Below are positions 40,958 through 49,896 of a DNA stretch of 64,000 nt, piece by piece. Where the stretch lies: contig NZ_JAFKCS010000001.1 in assembly GCF_017255015.1 (NCBI RefSeq), forward strand, positions 182,772 to 246,771. Direction: 5' to 3'. Position 1 is the first letter of the stretch. Each line of letters begins with the position of its first letter. Under the pieces are notes generated by a model. It saw only the letters and a program-made list of their open reading frames with translations, did not search any database and was not told the DNA's origin. A program made the translations under genes and the position numbers. Source of the stretch: Bowmanella yangjiangensis. Lineage in GTDB: Bacteria > Pseudomonadota > Gammaproteobacteria > Enterobacterales > Alteromonadaceae.

Positions 40958-42126
40958 GCTTGGCCTCCTTGACCTGATAACTCGCTAACATTGGGCACTT
41001 TGTGCCATTTTTGCTCACTGTTACTTGCGGTTACCACTGTCTCGATAAAGGCCATACCGCGCAGTGCTTCACTGATACCAGGTAGCAATGAATGGATATC
41101 CTGATGTTGCTGGCGTGCCTGATGTACCTGCTCGGCGAACTGGCAATACAAATTGGCAAAGGCTTCTAAGTAACCTTCCGGGTGACCTGGCGGGGTGCGG
41201 GTAATACCGCCTAATGCGGCAGCACTAGGGGTGGCAGCGCGCAGCGTTTCAAAGGGTTTATCGGCATGCATCAGCTTGAGGCTGTTGGGCGATTCCTGCG
41301 ACCAGTCTAATGAGGCTTTTTCACCATACACCCGAATGCGCAGGTTGTTTTCCTCGCCCACTGCGATCTGACTGGCACTGAGCATTCCTCTGGCACCACC
41401 CGCAAAGCGCAGCATCACCACGCCATCATCGTCTAACTGGCGATTGCCACTGGCACTAATGTCGGCACTGAGTTCGGCAATATGATCATCACAGATAAAT
41501 TCGGCCAGATTTGCCGCATGCACACCAATATCCGCCATACAACAACTGCTACCCGCCTGCGCCGGGTCCAATCGCCAGGCCGCCTGTTTACCACTGTCGC
41601 CGCTTGGGTCAGCAAGCCAGCCCTGATGATATTCCACTGCCACTTTGCGGATCTTGCCAAGCTGGCCACTGACAACCAATTGTCTGGCGGCGACCACCAT
41701 GGGATAGCCAGTGTAAGTATGGGTAAGGGCATACAATCGGCCACTTTGTTGCTGTATGTCGGCAAGCTGCTTCGCTTCCGTTAAATTGAGGGTGGCTGGC
41801 TTGTCGCACAGTACGTGGAAGCCAGCTTGCAGAGCTTGCCTGGCGACATCAAAGTGCAAATGGTTGGGCGTGACGATGGCAACAAACTCCATCCGTTGTT
41901 CCGCGGGTAAGCGCGCTTCGGCGTCGAACATGGCTTGATAGCTTGCGTAACAACGCTGCGCATCAATACCCAACTGGCTGCTCATTTGTTGGGATTTGGC
42001 CGGGTCGCGGCTGAAGGCGCCACAGACTAACTGGATTTTTCCGTCCAGATTGGCGGCCATGCGATGTACTGCACCAATAAAGGCGTCGGGGCCACCCCCA
42101 ACCATTCCCATTCTGACTTTTTGCAT
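40954..42126 (-). CDS. Gfo/Idh/MocA-family NAD(P)-dependent oxidoreductase
   Basis: 390 residues. The N-terminal Rossmann fold has GMVGGGPDAFIGAVHRMAA, and the family motif CDKPATLNLTEAKQLAD has the catalytic-site Lys. The C-terminal domain holds the substrate pocket (MADIGVHAANLAEFICDDHI with conserved Asp and His). Members interconvert sugar hydroxyl and keto groups. As first gene of the operon and cytosolic, it could reduce the imported 3-keto sugar or oxidise a free sugar. Confidence 0.9.
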   Translation of the reverse strand: MQKVRMGMVGGGPDAFIGAVHRMAANLDGKIQLVCGAFSRDPAKSQQMSSQLGIDAQRCYASYQAMFDAEARLPAEQRMEFVAIVTPNHLHFDVARQALQAGFHVLCDKPATLNLTEAKQLADIQQQSGRLYALTHTYTGYPMVVAARQLVVSGQLGKIRKVAVEYHQGWLADPSGDSGKQAAWRLDPAQAGSSCCMADIGVHAANLAEFICDDHIAELSADISASGNRQLDDDGVVMLRFAGGARGMLSASQIAVGEENNLRIRVYGEKASLDWSQESPNSLKLMHADKPFETLRAATPSAAALGGITRTPPGHPEGYLEAFANLYCQFAEQVHQARQQHQDIHSLLPGISEALRGMAFIETVVTASNSEQKWHKVPNVSELSGQGGQA

Positions 42127-42310
42127 TTGTTACTGGCCTGAAAAAAGGGCTGTTAACAGAATGTTATCTCTACAGTCTTACGGATAAATAGAATAGAATC
42201 GGTTGCTTGTAGCATAAAATCGGCGCGTTCTTTTTTGGTGCATTGCCGGAATTATGAGTTTTTATCGGTTAAGTTCTTTTAAATCAAATTTTTAGGTTTA
42301 GGTGTTGGCA

Positions 42311-43054
42311 ATGTCGCTATTTTCATTACCAGAACAATCCAATGCATTTTTGCAATCCATGCCAGCCGCACAATGGCTGAAAATGTATGACTTGTTAACC
42401 GATGTTTTGGTGTGGGTCAAAGATAGCAATAGCCGAATTCAATATGCCAACCGGGCTTTTTTGGAACATACCGGCTTAGGTGCGTTAGAGCTGGCCTTGG
42501 GTAAAACCGATGATGATTTCGCGCCGCGTCATATAGCCCGCCAGTTTCTTGCTGACGACCAGAAGGTGCTGGAAGGGGAAATGATTAATGACAGGTTGGA
42601 AATGAATGTGCTGCGCAGCGGTGAACTGCATTGGTTTACTACCAGCAAAAGGGCGCTGTTTGATTTTGACGGGCACCGGGTAGGCACCTGCGGTATCTCC
42701 CGCCATTTGCACAAAACCTCAATTATGCTGGGTCCGCTGGCCAGCATTGAAAAGCCGCTGGAGCATATTCGCCGCAATTTTACCCAGCCTATTCCCATCA
42801 ATGCTCTGGCCGACCTTTGCCATGTGTCGGTCAGTGCGCTGGAGCGGCGTTTTCGCAAAGCGCTGGGCAAAACGCCTAAGCAATTGATTAACCAGCTTCG
42901 TCTGGACAATGCGCGGCGCTTGCTGGTAGAGACGGATTTACCTGTGTATCTGGTCGCAGAGCAGTGCGGTTTTAGTGATGCCAATTACTTCAGTCGTCAG
43001 TTTCTGGCCGAGTATGCCGAATCCCCCAGCAGTTTTCGTCAGGGGTTTCGATAA
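42311..43054 (+). CDS. PAS-AraC family transcriptional regulator
   Basis: 247 residues from the ATG at 42311, which has AGGTG about 6 nt upstream; the GTG at 42302 is an alternative. An N-terminal PAS domain (DVLVWVKDSNSRIQYANRAFLEHTGL, then LHWFTTSKRALFDFDGHRVGTCGISR) is joined to a C-terminal AraC HTH pair (INALADLCHVSVSALERRFRKALGKTPKQL and YLVAEQCGFSDANYFSRQF). It is divergent from the ten-gene catabolic operon, 184 nt apart, so it is the likely regulator. Its ligand may be a sugar-derived metabolite. Confidence 0.87.
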   Translation: MSLFSLPEQSNAFLQSMPAAQWLKMYDLLTDVLVWVKDSNSRIQYANRAFLEHTGLGALELALGKTDDDFAPRHIARQFLADDQKVLEGEMINDRLEMNVLRSGELHWFTTSKRALFDFDGHRVGTCGISRHLHKTSIMLGPLASIEKPLEHIRRNFTQPIPINALADLCHVSVSALERRFRKALGKTPKQLINQLRLDNARRLLVETDLPVYLVAEQCGFSDANYFSRQFLAEYAESPSSFRQGFR

Positions 43055-43071
43055 ATCGCTAGGGCTAATCG

Positions 43072-43557
43072 TCAGTTAAGGTGCTTCAACATAGGTTGGG
43101 CATTGTCGCCGTAACTGTCGCACAACTGTGCCTCAGTATGCTGGCTGAATCCCTGCTTTTGCCAGAATCCATCGGCGTTTTGCACAGCCACCAGGCTGAT
43201 ACTGTTGAATCCACCTGATTGGCTTTTTTGCTGCAGATGCGCCAGCAACTTTGCCGCTACGCCTTGTCCTCTGGCACTGGGGCAGACGGCGAGATCGTGC
43301 AGGTAGAGATTATCCGTATTTACTGATTCTACGGCATGATGCAATTTAGGCAGTTTACCGACTGGCCAGGGGTGAGCCAGCAGATAGCCTACTACCTGAT
43401 TGTGTTTATCCAACCCAACCAGGCAAGTGTCAGGCGAGGCCAGCCATTTACTTTTCAACACCGTCAGGGACTCGGGTTCGACATCATGATAGACCGCATC
43501 CTGAATTTTCAGAATGGCGGACCAGTGGTTGGGGACAATGTGGCTGATATTAACCAT
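43072..43557 (-). CDS. GNAT-family N-acetyltransferase
   Basis: 161 residues from the ATG at 43557, which has GGAG 6 nt upstream; longer starts at 43569 or 43686 run into the upstream terminator. The acetyl-CoA-binding motif appears as VCPSARGQGVAAKLLAHLQQ, preceded by DNLYLHDLAV and followed by ISLVAVQNADGFWQKQGFSQH. The acceptor is unknown. It is a single-gene unit converging with the PAS-AraC gene. Confidence 0.85.
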   Translation of the reverse strand: MVNISHIVPNHWSAILKIQDAVYHDVEPESLTVLKSKWLASPDTCLVGLDKHNQVVGYLLAHPWPVGKLPKLHHAVESVNTDNLYLHDLAVCPSARGQGVAAKLLAHLQQKSQSGGFNSISLVAVQNADGFWQKQGFSQHTEAQLCDSYGDNAQPMLKHLN

Positions 43558-43616
43558 CGACGACTCCATGACGGTAAAAGCGCAGTTTACCAAAGCCGGG
43601 TGGTAAAGGGATAAAC

Positions 43617-43640
43617 AAAAAGCCCCGCATTGAACGGGGC
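43617..43640 (-). terminator. Intrinsic terminator after the PKD-repeat lipoprotein gene
   Basis: On the minus strand GCCCCG, loop TTCAATG and CGGGGC form a tight GC stem followed by TTTTT. It starts 6 nt after the stop at 43647 and isolates the GNAT gene downstream. Confidence 0.85.
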
Positions 43641-43646
43641 CTAAGG

Positions 43647-46040
43647 TTACTTGTTGCAGATCTTGATTTGATGAACTATCGGCCACTCGGCTGCATCACT
43701 CAGGGGGCTGGTAAAGGTGCTCGTGCCGTCGGCCAGGGTCGCAGTAAAATCCGCGCTATCCGCTACCTGCAGAGCTAACTTTGCAGGTGCAGGTAGTGCT
43801 CGGCGCACTGTTGTCGTGTCCGATGAGAAATACAGCGTGCCATAAAACTTAAAGGGCAACACACCAGCTTGTTCACCCTCTGCCACTATCTTCAATGCGG
43901 GCGAAGTATCGCCAGAATAACCTTCACAGTAGGTCAGATTGAACTCGCTAGGGATTGGCCGGACCAAAGTCAGGTCGCCCAGTGCTATGGCGCTATCTGC
44001 GGTTTGCGCCAGATCTAAGTAGCTGGTAATCAAACCTTTGCCGATGTAAGTAAATTTAGCCGACAGAGGCCAGTCCCCATTCTGGGGCTGCGGGATCTTT
44101 AAGGTGAAATTACCGGTATCATCGCTACGGGCGAGATAATCGGCCTGGATAACTGATAGCGGTGGAACAGGTTGGCCTGCTGGATCCAGTAATCTGCCGT
44201 TGATAGTGAGCCGTGCCTGAGCTTGTTCCTCTACCTCAACATTCACATATCCGGCGCTGACGTTGTGCCCGTCGCTGACCTTAACCTGCAAGACATAGTC
44301 ACCAATATGTGTCGGCATAAAGCTGGCTTTTGCCTCACCAGAGTCACTGAACTGACTTTGCTCGGTATTCGGACCACTAAGCACCTTCCAACTGAAGCTG
44401 AGGTTGTCGCCGTCGACATCAAAACTGCTACTAGCGTCCAGGGTAATGGTTTGCCCCAGACTGGCCTGTCGCAACAACTGACCACTGATTTCAACCACCG
44501 GTGCATGGCTGTCTTCAACCCAGATTGCTTTGACGTGTGGATAGCTGTCAACCTGACCATCATAGGCAGTTAGCTGCACAAGATAGATACCAGGCTTGTC
44601 AGCACTGAATTGGGTATAGATACCCAGATTCCCCTCCAGCAGGGTATTGGCGCCTTCTGGTTTATCTAGGACATCCCAAAGATACTGCAGGCTGTCACCA
44701 TCTGAATCAAAGGTATTCAGGGCATCAAGTTGCGCTTTTTCGTTCAAAGCAATGCGCGGATTTTCGACGGAGAATGTTGCGAAGGGCGCATAATTTCGCT
44801 GGGCGCTGAGTAGATGCAGAGCGGGGGCGGAGCTTAGCTGCCCGTCTGACGTTGTGACCGAAACCAGATAATCTCCCACCGAGTCCAGTGTCAGTTCTGC
44901 CTCTGCAGAATCGCTATTTACCAGACTCTGCGCACTGCCATTGGGTTTGCTGATTAAGCGCCATTGGTAGCTCAGACTGTCATTGTCATCATCTTTACCT
45001 TGGGCATAAAGAGTGACTTTGTCGCCGGGGCGGTGAGGATGAATGATGTTGTTGATCTCAACTCTGGGGGCGCGGTTACCTTCCACCACGCGCAACATCT
45101 GGCGGGTTTTGCCCTGATAATGGCCGCTGGTCACTGTGAGCTCAATTTCATACTCGCCGGCCAGGTCAGCCTGAAACAAGGTTTCGAAATCTTCTGGGGC
45201 GCTCAAGCTGTATTGACTGTCTGTTGGGGCGTTGACTACCGACCAGTAATAGCCTGTCGGCTCATCATCCCAATTAGAGTAAGCTTTCAAAAGGGTATCG
45301 CGATTAGGTCGCAGTTCCTGACTAACGGCCGAGATCTTGGCGTTGGGTCTGACCTGGCCGGGTTCATAAGCCCATATCGACCATTGACGTTCTGCGCTGC
45401 GGCCGTTGCTATTCACTGTCAGGGTCAGTTTGTATTCACCTGGCTTGTCAGGAATAAAACGTGTTCTGTAAGTGCTTACTTCCTCAAGCGCTGCCTGGCT
45501 ATCTTCGGGCTTATGGAGCTGCCAGTTAAAGGCAACGGGAGCTTCGCCCAGCCGAGTAAACTGCTTGAAGCGACCATATAAGGCCACCAGTTCGCCAATT
45601 TGTGTGGAGTGGTCAGCCTCAATGTTAAGCAGAATTGGCTTTATGTCGTCTACCTCAAGGGTTGAGGTTGTGCTGTGCGATGCCCCTTTGCTATCTGTGA
45701 CCGTTAACGTGATGTGATACAGGCCAACGCTGGGTGGCACAAAGTCCAAAGTCTTTTCATCGTCTTTACCGGCGATGGCTGGCACCCCTTGTGGACCTAT
45801 AGCCGTCCATTTATAGCTAAGCTTGTCATTGTCTGGGTCATAACTGTCTGCGCCGGATAATTCCAGATTCTGGTCTATATCAATGCGTTCTTTGGGTTGA
45901 TATATTTTGGCGACCGGCGCGTTATTTTGCGGCTCCGGTACAGGCTTGGTTGGTGAACTATCTGAGCCAGAACCTCCGCCCCCGCAACCTGAAATAACGG
46001 CACATAATGCGAAGGTGGACAGCAAAGTGCTGTGTTGCAT
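43647..46040 (-). CDS. Large PKD/Ig-like-repeat surface lipoprotein
   Basis: 797 residues from the ATG at 46040 (AAAGGAA site). A lipobox ends at Cys19 (ALCAVISGC) followed by a Gly/Ser linker, as in outer-membrane lipoproteins. Six or more PKD/Ig-like domains follow; four have the motif D-x-D-x-D-x-L-x-Y/F-x-W, for example YDPDNDKLSYKWT, FDSDGDSLQYLWD and FDVDGDNLSFSWK. Residues near 610-670 form a different Ig-like fold (TINGRLLDPAGQPVPPLSV). The likely role is a rigid surface adhesin or polymer-binding stalk. No catalytic domain is seen. Confidence 0.82.
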   Translation of the reverse strand: MQHSTLLSTFALCAVISGCGGGGSGSDSSPTKPVPEPQNNAPVAKIYQPKERIDIDQNLELSGADSYDPDNDKLSYKWTAIGPQGVPAIAGKDDEKTLDFVPPSVGLYHITLTVTDSKGASHSTTSTLEVDDIKPILLNIEADHSTQIGELVALYGRFKQFTRLGEAPVAFNWQLHKPEDSQAALEEVSTYRTRFIPDKPGEYKLTLTVNSNGRSAERQWSIWAYEPGQVRPNAKISAVSQELRPNRDTLLKAYSNWDDEPTGYYWSVVNAPTDSQYSLSAPEDFETLFQADLAGEYEIELTVTSGHYQGKTRQMLRVVEGNRAPRVEINNIIHPHRPGDKVTLYAQGKDDDNDSLSYQWRLISKPNGSAQSLVNSDSAEAELTLDSVGDYLVSVTTSDGQLSSAPALHLLSAQRNYAPFATFSVENPRIALNEKAQLDALNTFDSDGDSLQYLWDVLDKPEGANTLLEGNLGIYTQFSADKPGIYLVQLTAYDGQVDSYPHVKAIWVEDSHAPVVEISGQLLRQASLGQTITLDASSSFDVDGDNLSFSWKVLSGPNTEQSQFSDSGEAKASFMPTHIGDYVLQVKVSDGHNVSAGYVNVEVEEQAQARLTINGRLLDPAGQPVPPLSVIQADYLARSDDTGNFTLKIPQPQNGDWPLSAKFTYIGKGLITSYLDLAQTADSAIALGDLTLVRPIPSEFNLTYCEGYSGDTSPALKIVAEGEQAGVLPFKFYGTLYFSSDTTTVRRALPAPAKLALQVADSADFTATLADGTSTFTSPLSDAAEWPIVHQIKICNK

Positions 46041-46235
46041 TTGTTTTCCTTTCTTAATCAGCAAATACATTCCGCCAGAAAGCATCTGGCATTGGCTGTT
46101 TCCCTTTTTTTGAGAAGCGGCAGAAAGTAGATAGAGAGGCCTCTTTAGTCAATTAATAGAATGTAAAACAATATGTTAATTGACCGCCTTCGGGAGGGCA
46201 GATTTTTTACTTGATTGTTTATCATTTGTACTGCA

Positions 46236-46261
46236 TAACTAACTGACCAGTCAGTTAGTTA
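46236..46261. promoter_or_regulatory. 26-bp inverted repeat, candidate TetR operator
   Basis: TAACTAACTGAC and GTCAGTTAGTTA are perfect 12-bp arms around a 2-nt centre (CA). It ends 10 nt before the TetR start codon, so the regulator would block its own promoter and that of the export operon downstream. Confidence 0.7.
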
Positions 46262-46271
46262 ATGAGGGATT

Positions 46272-46886
46272 ATGCGACGCGCTAATACCGATGCCGCGAA
46301 AGACTTGCGCCGTAACCAGTTTCTGGAGGCTGGCCTGCAGGAGTTCTTTGAACGTGGCTTCAGCCTGGCCAAAATGGAAAATATTGCCCGCCGTGCCGGC
46401 GTATCTAAAGGCACCCTCTACCTTTACTTTGACTCCAAACAGGACTTGTTTATGGCGATAGTCTCCTCGGTCGCTGTGCCCAGGGTCGAGATGTTGGAGG
46501 GGATTTTACGCCAGGCCAACGATTTTGAATTGGCCTTGGATTTGTTAGTTAATGCCTTACCCATGATGATTCAGGACTCCAAGTTGCCCATGCTTGCCAA
46601 GGTGCTTATAGGCGATGCTTTTGCATTTCCTGAAGTGGTGAAGCGCTATCGACAGGATGTGATCGAAAGAGCCCTGGCAAGTCTTACTGACTTGATCCAG
46701 CGCGGTTGTGAAAGCGGCCAGTTGCACACCGACAATCCACACAATGCTGCGCGCTTAATGGTAGCGCCGGTGATATTCAGTGCAATTTGGACCGTGGTGT
46801 TTGAGCAGGGGGCGGAGCAAAAACTGGATCTCACCTCATTGTTTCAAACTCACAAGAGCATGCTGCTCAAGGCCTTAAGGAAATAA
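46272..46886 (+). CDS. TetR-family transcriptional repressor
   Basis: 204 residues. The N-terminal HTH is clear (MENIARRAGVSKGTLYLYFDSKQDLFMAIV) and the rest is the all-helical ligand domain. The ligand is unknown. Its stop is 1 nt before the HlyD gene, and the whole set (TetR, HlyD, ATPase, permease) is one operon resembling ybhR-type export systems with their CecR/YbiH regulator. A perfect inverted repeat precedes it. Confidence 0.9.
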   Translation: MRRANTDAAKDLRRNQFLEAGLQEFFERGFSLAKMENIARRAGVSKGTLYLYFDSKQDLFMAIVSSVAVPRVEMLEGILRQANDFELALDLLVNALPMMIQDSKLPMLAKVLIGDAFAFPEVVKRYRQDVIERALASLTDLIQRGCESGQLHTDNPHNAARLMVAPVIFSAIWTVVFEQGAEQKLDLTSLFQTHKSMLLKALRK

Positions 46887-46887
46887 G

Positions 46888-47820
46888 ATGAAAAGATATC
46901 TATTACTTGTTGCCTTGCTGGCGGGCTGTAGTGATGTCCCCCCGGATAATAACTATACAGGCTATGTGGAAGCCAGGCAGTTGCTGGTTGTTGCCCCGCA
47001 ATCCGGCTGGTTGCTCGAACAGTCAGTCACTGAAGGCCAGCAAGTGCAGGCAGGGCATGCTTTGTTTCAATTGGAAGCCGAACGGGAAGGGTTGGATGTG
47101 CAACAGGCAAAGCAGGTGGTGATGCAAAAGCAGGCACTGTTGGCCGACTTACAAAAAGGCGCCAGACAGGAAGTGCTGGACCGCCTGACCGCGCTGATTA
47201 CTGAAGCCAACGCCCGGCTCGAACTGGCCGAGTTAGTTGCGGCGCGAGAAACACAAACCGCGGCGCAGCTGCTCAGTAGCCAGGCAAGTCTTGATCAAGC
47301 CATAGCAAATTTGGCGGTAGCCAAGGCACAGGTCACGCAGCTTGAAGATCAGTTAGCCGAGGCCAGTTTGTCGGCCCGTCCCGATGTAATCAGCGCGGCG
47401 CAAGCGGATTTAGAGGCGGCACAACAAAGACAACGAATCAGTGAATGGCAGCAAAGCCAGCGTTTTGTGACCGCCAGGCAAAGTGGCTGGGTGGATGATG
47501 TGTTCTATCGGCCCGGTGAGTTTGTTATGGCCGGCACCCCTGTACTTTCCATACTGCTAAACGGGCAGTTTAAGGTGCGCTTTTATGTACCTGCCAGCCT
47601 ATTGTCGGGTTTGCAGCTTGGCCAACAGGTGCGCATTCAGGCAGAGGGTAAGCCCGCTCCCCTCTCCGGAACCATCAGTTTTATGGCTAAACAGGCTGAA
47701 TTTACTCCACCTGTGCTGTACAGCAAGGGCAGCCGAGACAAGCTGGTGTTTCTGGTCGAAGCGGATCTGGCTGAAGACGCTGATTTGCCTGTGGGATTGC
47801 CAGTGGATGTCAGCTTATGA
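46888..47820 (+). CDS. HlyD-type periplasmic adaptor lipoprotein
   Basis: 310 residues. The N-terminus [14 protein letters not shown] has a lipobox with Cys14. A split biotinyl-lipoyl domain (NYTGYVEARQLLVVAPQSGWL and FVTARQSGWVDDVFYRPGEFVMAG) flanks a long coiled coil at about residues 65-190, and a beta-barrel follows (KVRFYVPASLLSGLQLGQQVRIQ). It would link the ABC exporter to an outer-membrane channel. The stop overlaps the ATPase start by 4 nt. YbhG-like. Confidence 0.88.
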   Translation: MKRYLLLVALLAGCSDVPPDNNYTGYVEARQLLVVAPQSGWLLEQSVTEGQQVQAGHALFQLEAEREGLDVQQAKQVVMQKQALLADLQKGARQEVLDRLTALITEANARLELAELVAARETQTAAQLLSSQASLDQAIANLAVAKAQVTQLEDQLAEASLSARPDVISAAQADLEAAQQRQRISEWQQSQRFVTARQSGWVDDVFYRPGEFVMAGTPVLSILLNGQFKVRFYVPASLLSGLQLGQQVRIQAEGKPAPLSGTISFMAKQAEFTPPVLYSKGSRDKLVFLVEADLAEDADLPVGLPVDVSL

Positions 47821-48746
47821 GTGAACTGGCCATTGATGTTCGGGGATTGGTAAAGCGCTTTAACGATAAGGCCGTGGTGCGAGGCGTCGACCTGCAAATG
47901 CCCAAAGGGCAGGTATGGGGATTTCTCGGCCCCAATGGTTCCGGAAAAACCACCACTATTCGCATGATCTGTGGGCTGCTTGAGCCGTCCGAAGGAGAGG
48001 GGCGCTGTCTGGGCTTTGATATTCGCAAGCAAGCCAGGCAAATCAGAGATGCCACCGGCTATATGACGCAGAAGTTTTCCTTTTGGGAAGACCTGACCAT
48101 AAGAGAAAACCTGGCGTTTGTTGCCCGCTTGTATAACTTGCCAAAACGCGGGCAGCTAGTGGACCAAACCTTGGCAAAGTTAGGTTTAACTGAACGTCAG
48201 AATCAGCTCAGTGGTGCTTTGTCGGGCGGATGGAAGCAACGCCTGGCGCTAGCAGCAGTGACCATGCATAAGCCGGACTTGTTGCTGTTAGACGAACCGA
48301 CCGCTGGCGTTGATCCTCAGGCCCGGCGAGAGTTCTGGGATGAGATACATCAGCTTTCGAACCAGGGTATGACAGTGTTAGTGTCCACTCACTATATGGA
48401 TGAGGCCGAACGTTGCGATAAAATTGTTTATCTGGCCCATGGTAATATTCTCACCCAAGGGCGGGTAGCCGATGTCATTCAAAGGGCTGGCCTTATTACC
48501 TTTCAGGGCAAAGGTGAGCAGGTGAGAAGACTGGCAGAGCAGCTCAAAGGAACGCCTGGTGTCGAGCATGTGGCATTTTTTGGTGCCGCCTTACATATCA
48601 GTGGCCGGGATAGGGCAAAGTTGCAGTCAGCCATTCAAGCCCTACCTAAAGATGATACCCACTGGCAGGAAATTCAGGCCAGTCTGGAAGATACTTTTAT
48701 CTCGCTGATGCAGGACGCTGGTAAAGACACCCGGGAGCATGGCTGA
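47817..48746 (+). CDS. ABC exporter ATP-binding protein
   Basis: 309 residues, one nucleotide-binding domain. Walker A GPNGSGKTTT near residue 41, Q-loop at YMTQKFSFWED, signature LSGGWKQRLALAA (W replaces the usual Gln-type position), Walker B LLLLDEP and the H-loop VSTHYMDEAE. The C-terminal extension (about 215-309) is common in drug and lipid exporters. It powers the permease encoded by the overlapping gene. E. coli YbhF has two such domains; here there is one. Confidence 0.9.
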   Translation: MSELAIDVRGLVKRFNDKAVVRGVDLQMPKGQVWGFLGPNGSGKTTTIRMICGLLEPSEGEGRCLGFDIRKQARQIRDATGYMTQKFSFWEDLTIRENLAFVARLYNLPKRGQLVDQTLAKLGLTERQNQLSGALSGGWKQRLALAAVTMHKPDLLLLDEPTAGVDPQARREFWDEIHQLSNQGMTVLVSTHYMDEAERCDKIVYLAHGNILTQGRVADVIQRAGLITFQGKGEQVRRLAEQLKGTPGVEHVAFFGAALHISGRDRAKLQSAIQALPKDDTHWQEIQASLEDTFISLMQDAGKDTREHG

Positions 48747-49882
48747 TGGATATCTGGGCCAGTTTGCAACGTATCTACGCCATTATGGCCAAGGAATTGG
48801 TGCAGATGCGCCGTGACCGCATGACCTTTGCCATGATGCTGGGGTTGCCGATTATCCAATTGATTCTATTTGGATTTGCTATTAACACTGACCCTAAATC
48901 ACTGCCCACTGCAGTGTATGCAGAAGACAATTCTGCCGTTGTGCGCAGGGTGTTAAGTGCCTTCGAGCAATCTGGCTATTACCAGTTGCTGCATAAGGCG
49001 AAGAGCCCCGAACAGGGCAGCGAGTGGCTGGCCAAAGGTGAGGTGTCTTTTGTTATTCATATACCGCAAGGCTTTACCCGAAAGTTAGTACGAGATGAAC
49101 AGCCGCAACTTTTAATCGAGGCCGATGCATCCGATCCGGCGGCTGCCTCTAATGCCATAGGTCAGGCCAAAGAAATTGTTAATCAGGCACTGCGTACTGA
49201 ATTGTTAGGGCCGCTGGCTTATCTGCAGACACCAGCGGCTCAGATTGAAGTGGTTATACATAAACGTTACAACCCCGAAGGAATTACCCAGTACAACATT
49301 GTGCCGGGGTTGTTGGGGGTGATACTGACAATGACCTGCGTAATGATCACCTCTATGGCAATGACCCGTGAAAGTGAGCGAGGTAATCTGGAGAATCTGC
49401 TGGCCATGCCCACCCGCCCCCATGAAATGATGCTGGGCAAAATCTGCCCTTACATTCTGGTGGGGCTGGTACAAACCCTGGTGATTCTTGGGGCGGCAAA
49501 GTTTCTGTTTGCGGTGCCGTTTTTCGGTAGTTTCGGGCTATTACTTTGTGGCGTGATGGTGTTTATTCTGGCTAATCTCTGTTTGGGCTTCACCTTTTCA
49601 ACAGTCGCTCGCAGTCAGATGCAGGCTATGCAAATGACCTTTTTCTTTTTTCTGCCTTCCATTCTGTTGTCTGGCTTTATGTTCCCGTTTCGCGGTATGC
49701 CGCAATGGGCACAAAGCATTGGCGAGGTGCTGCCCCTCACACATTTCTTGCGCATGGTGAGAGGCGTAATGTTAAAGGGTAACGGTCTTTTGGCGTTGCA
49801 GCAGGAGTTTGTGGCGCTGTTGCTCTTTATTGTGGTGGTAGGCACAGTGGCTATTCTTCGTTACCGGCGTACCCTGGATTAA
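48746..49882 (+). CDS. ABC-2-type exporter permease
   Basis: 378 residues. One N-terminal helix (MTFAMMLGLPIIQLILFGFAI), a large periplasmic region (about 45-170) and five C-terminal helices, with ITSMAMTRESERGNLENLLAMPTRPHEMMLGKICPY typical of ABC-2 permeases such as YbhS/YbhR. It overlaps the ATPase stop by 1 nt. Only one permease gene is present, so the channel would be a homodimer. Substrate unknown; drugs or amphiphiles are likely. Confidence 0.9.
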   Translation: MDIWASLQRIYAIMAKELVQMRRDRMTFAMMLGLPIIQLILFGFAINTDPKSLPTAVYAEDNSAVVRRVLSAFEQSGYYQLLHKAKSPEQGSEWLAKGEVSFVIHIPQGFTRKLVRDEQPQLLIEADASDPAAASNAIGQAKEIVNQALRTELLGPLAYLQTPAAQIEVVIHKRYNPEGITQYNIVPGLLGVILTMTCVMITSMAMTRESERGNLENLLAMPTRPHEMMLGKICPYILVGLVQTLVILGAAKFLFAVPFFGSFGLLLCGVMVFILANLCLGFTFSTVARSQMQAMQMTFFFFLPSILLSGFMFPFRGMPQWAQSIGEVLPLTHFLRMVRGVMLKGNGLLALQQEFVALLLFIVVVGTVAILRYRRTLD

Positions 49883-49896
49883 TCACGGCAGAATGG

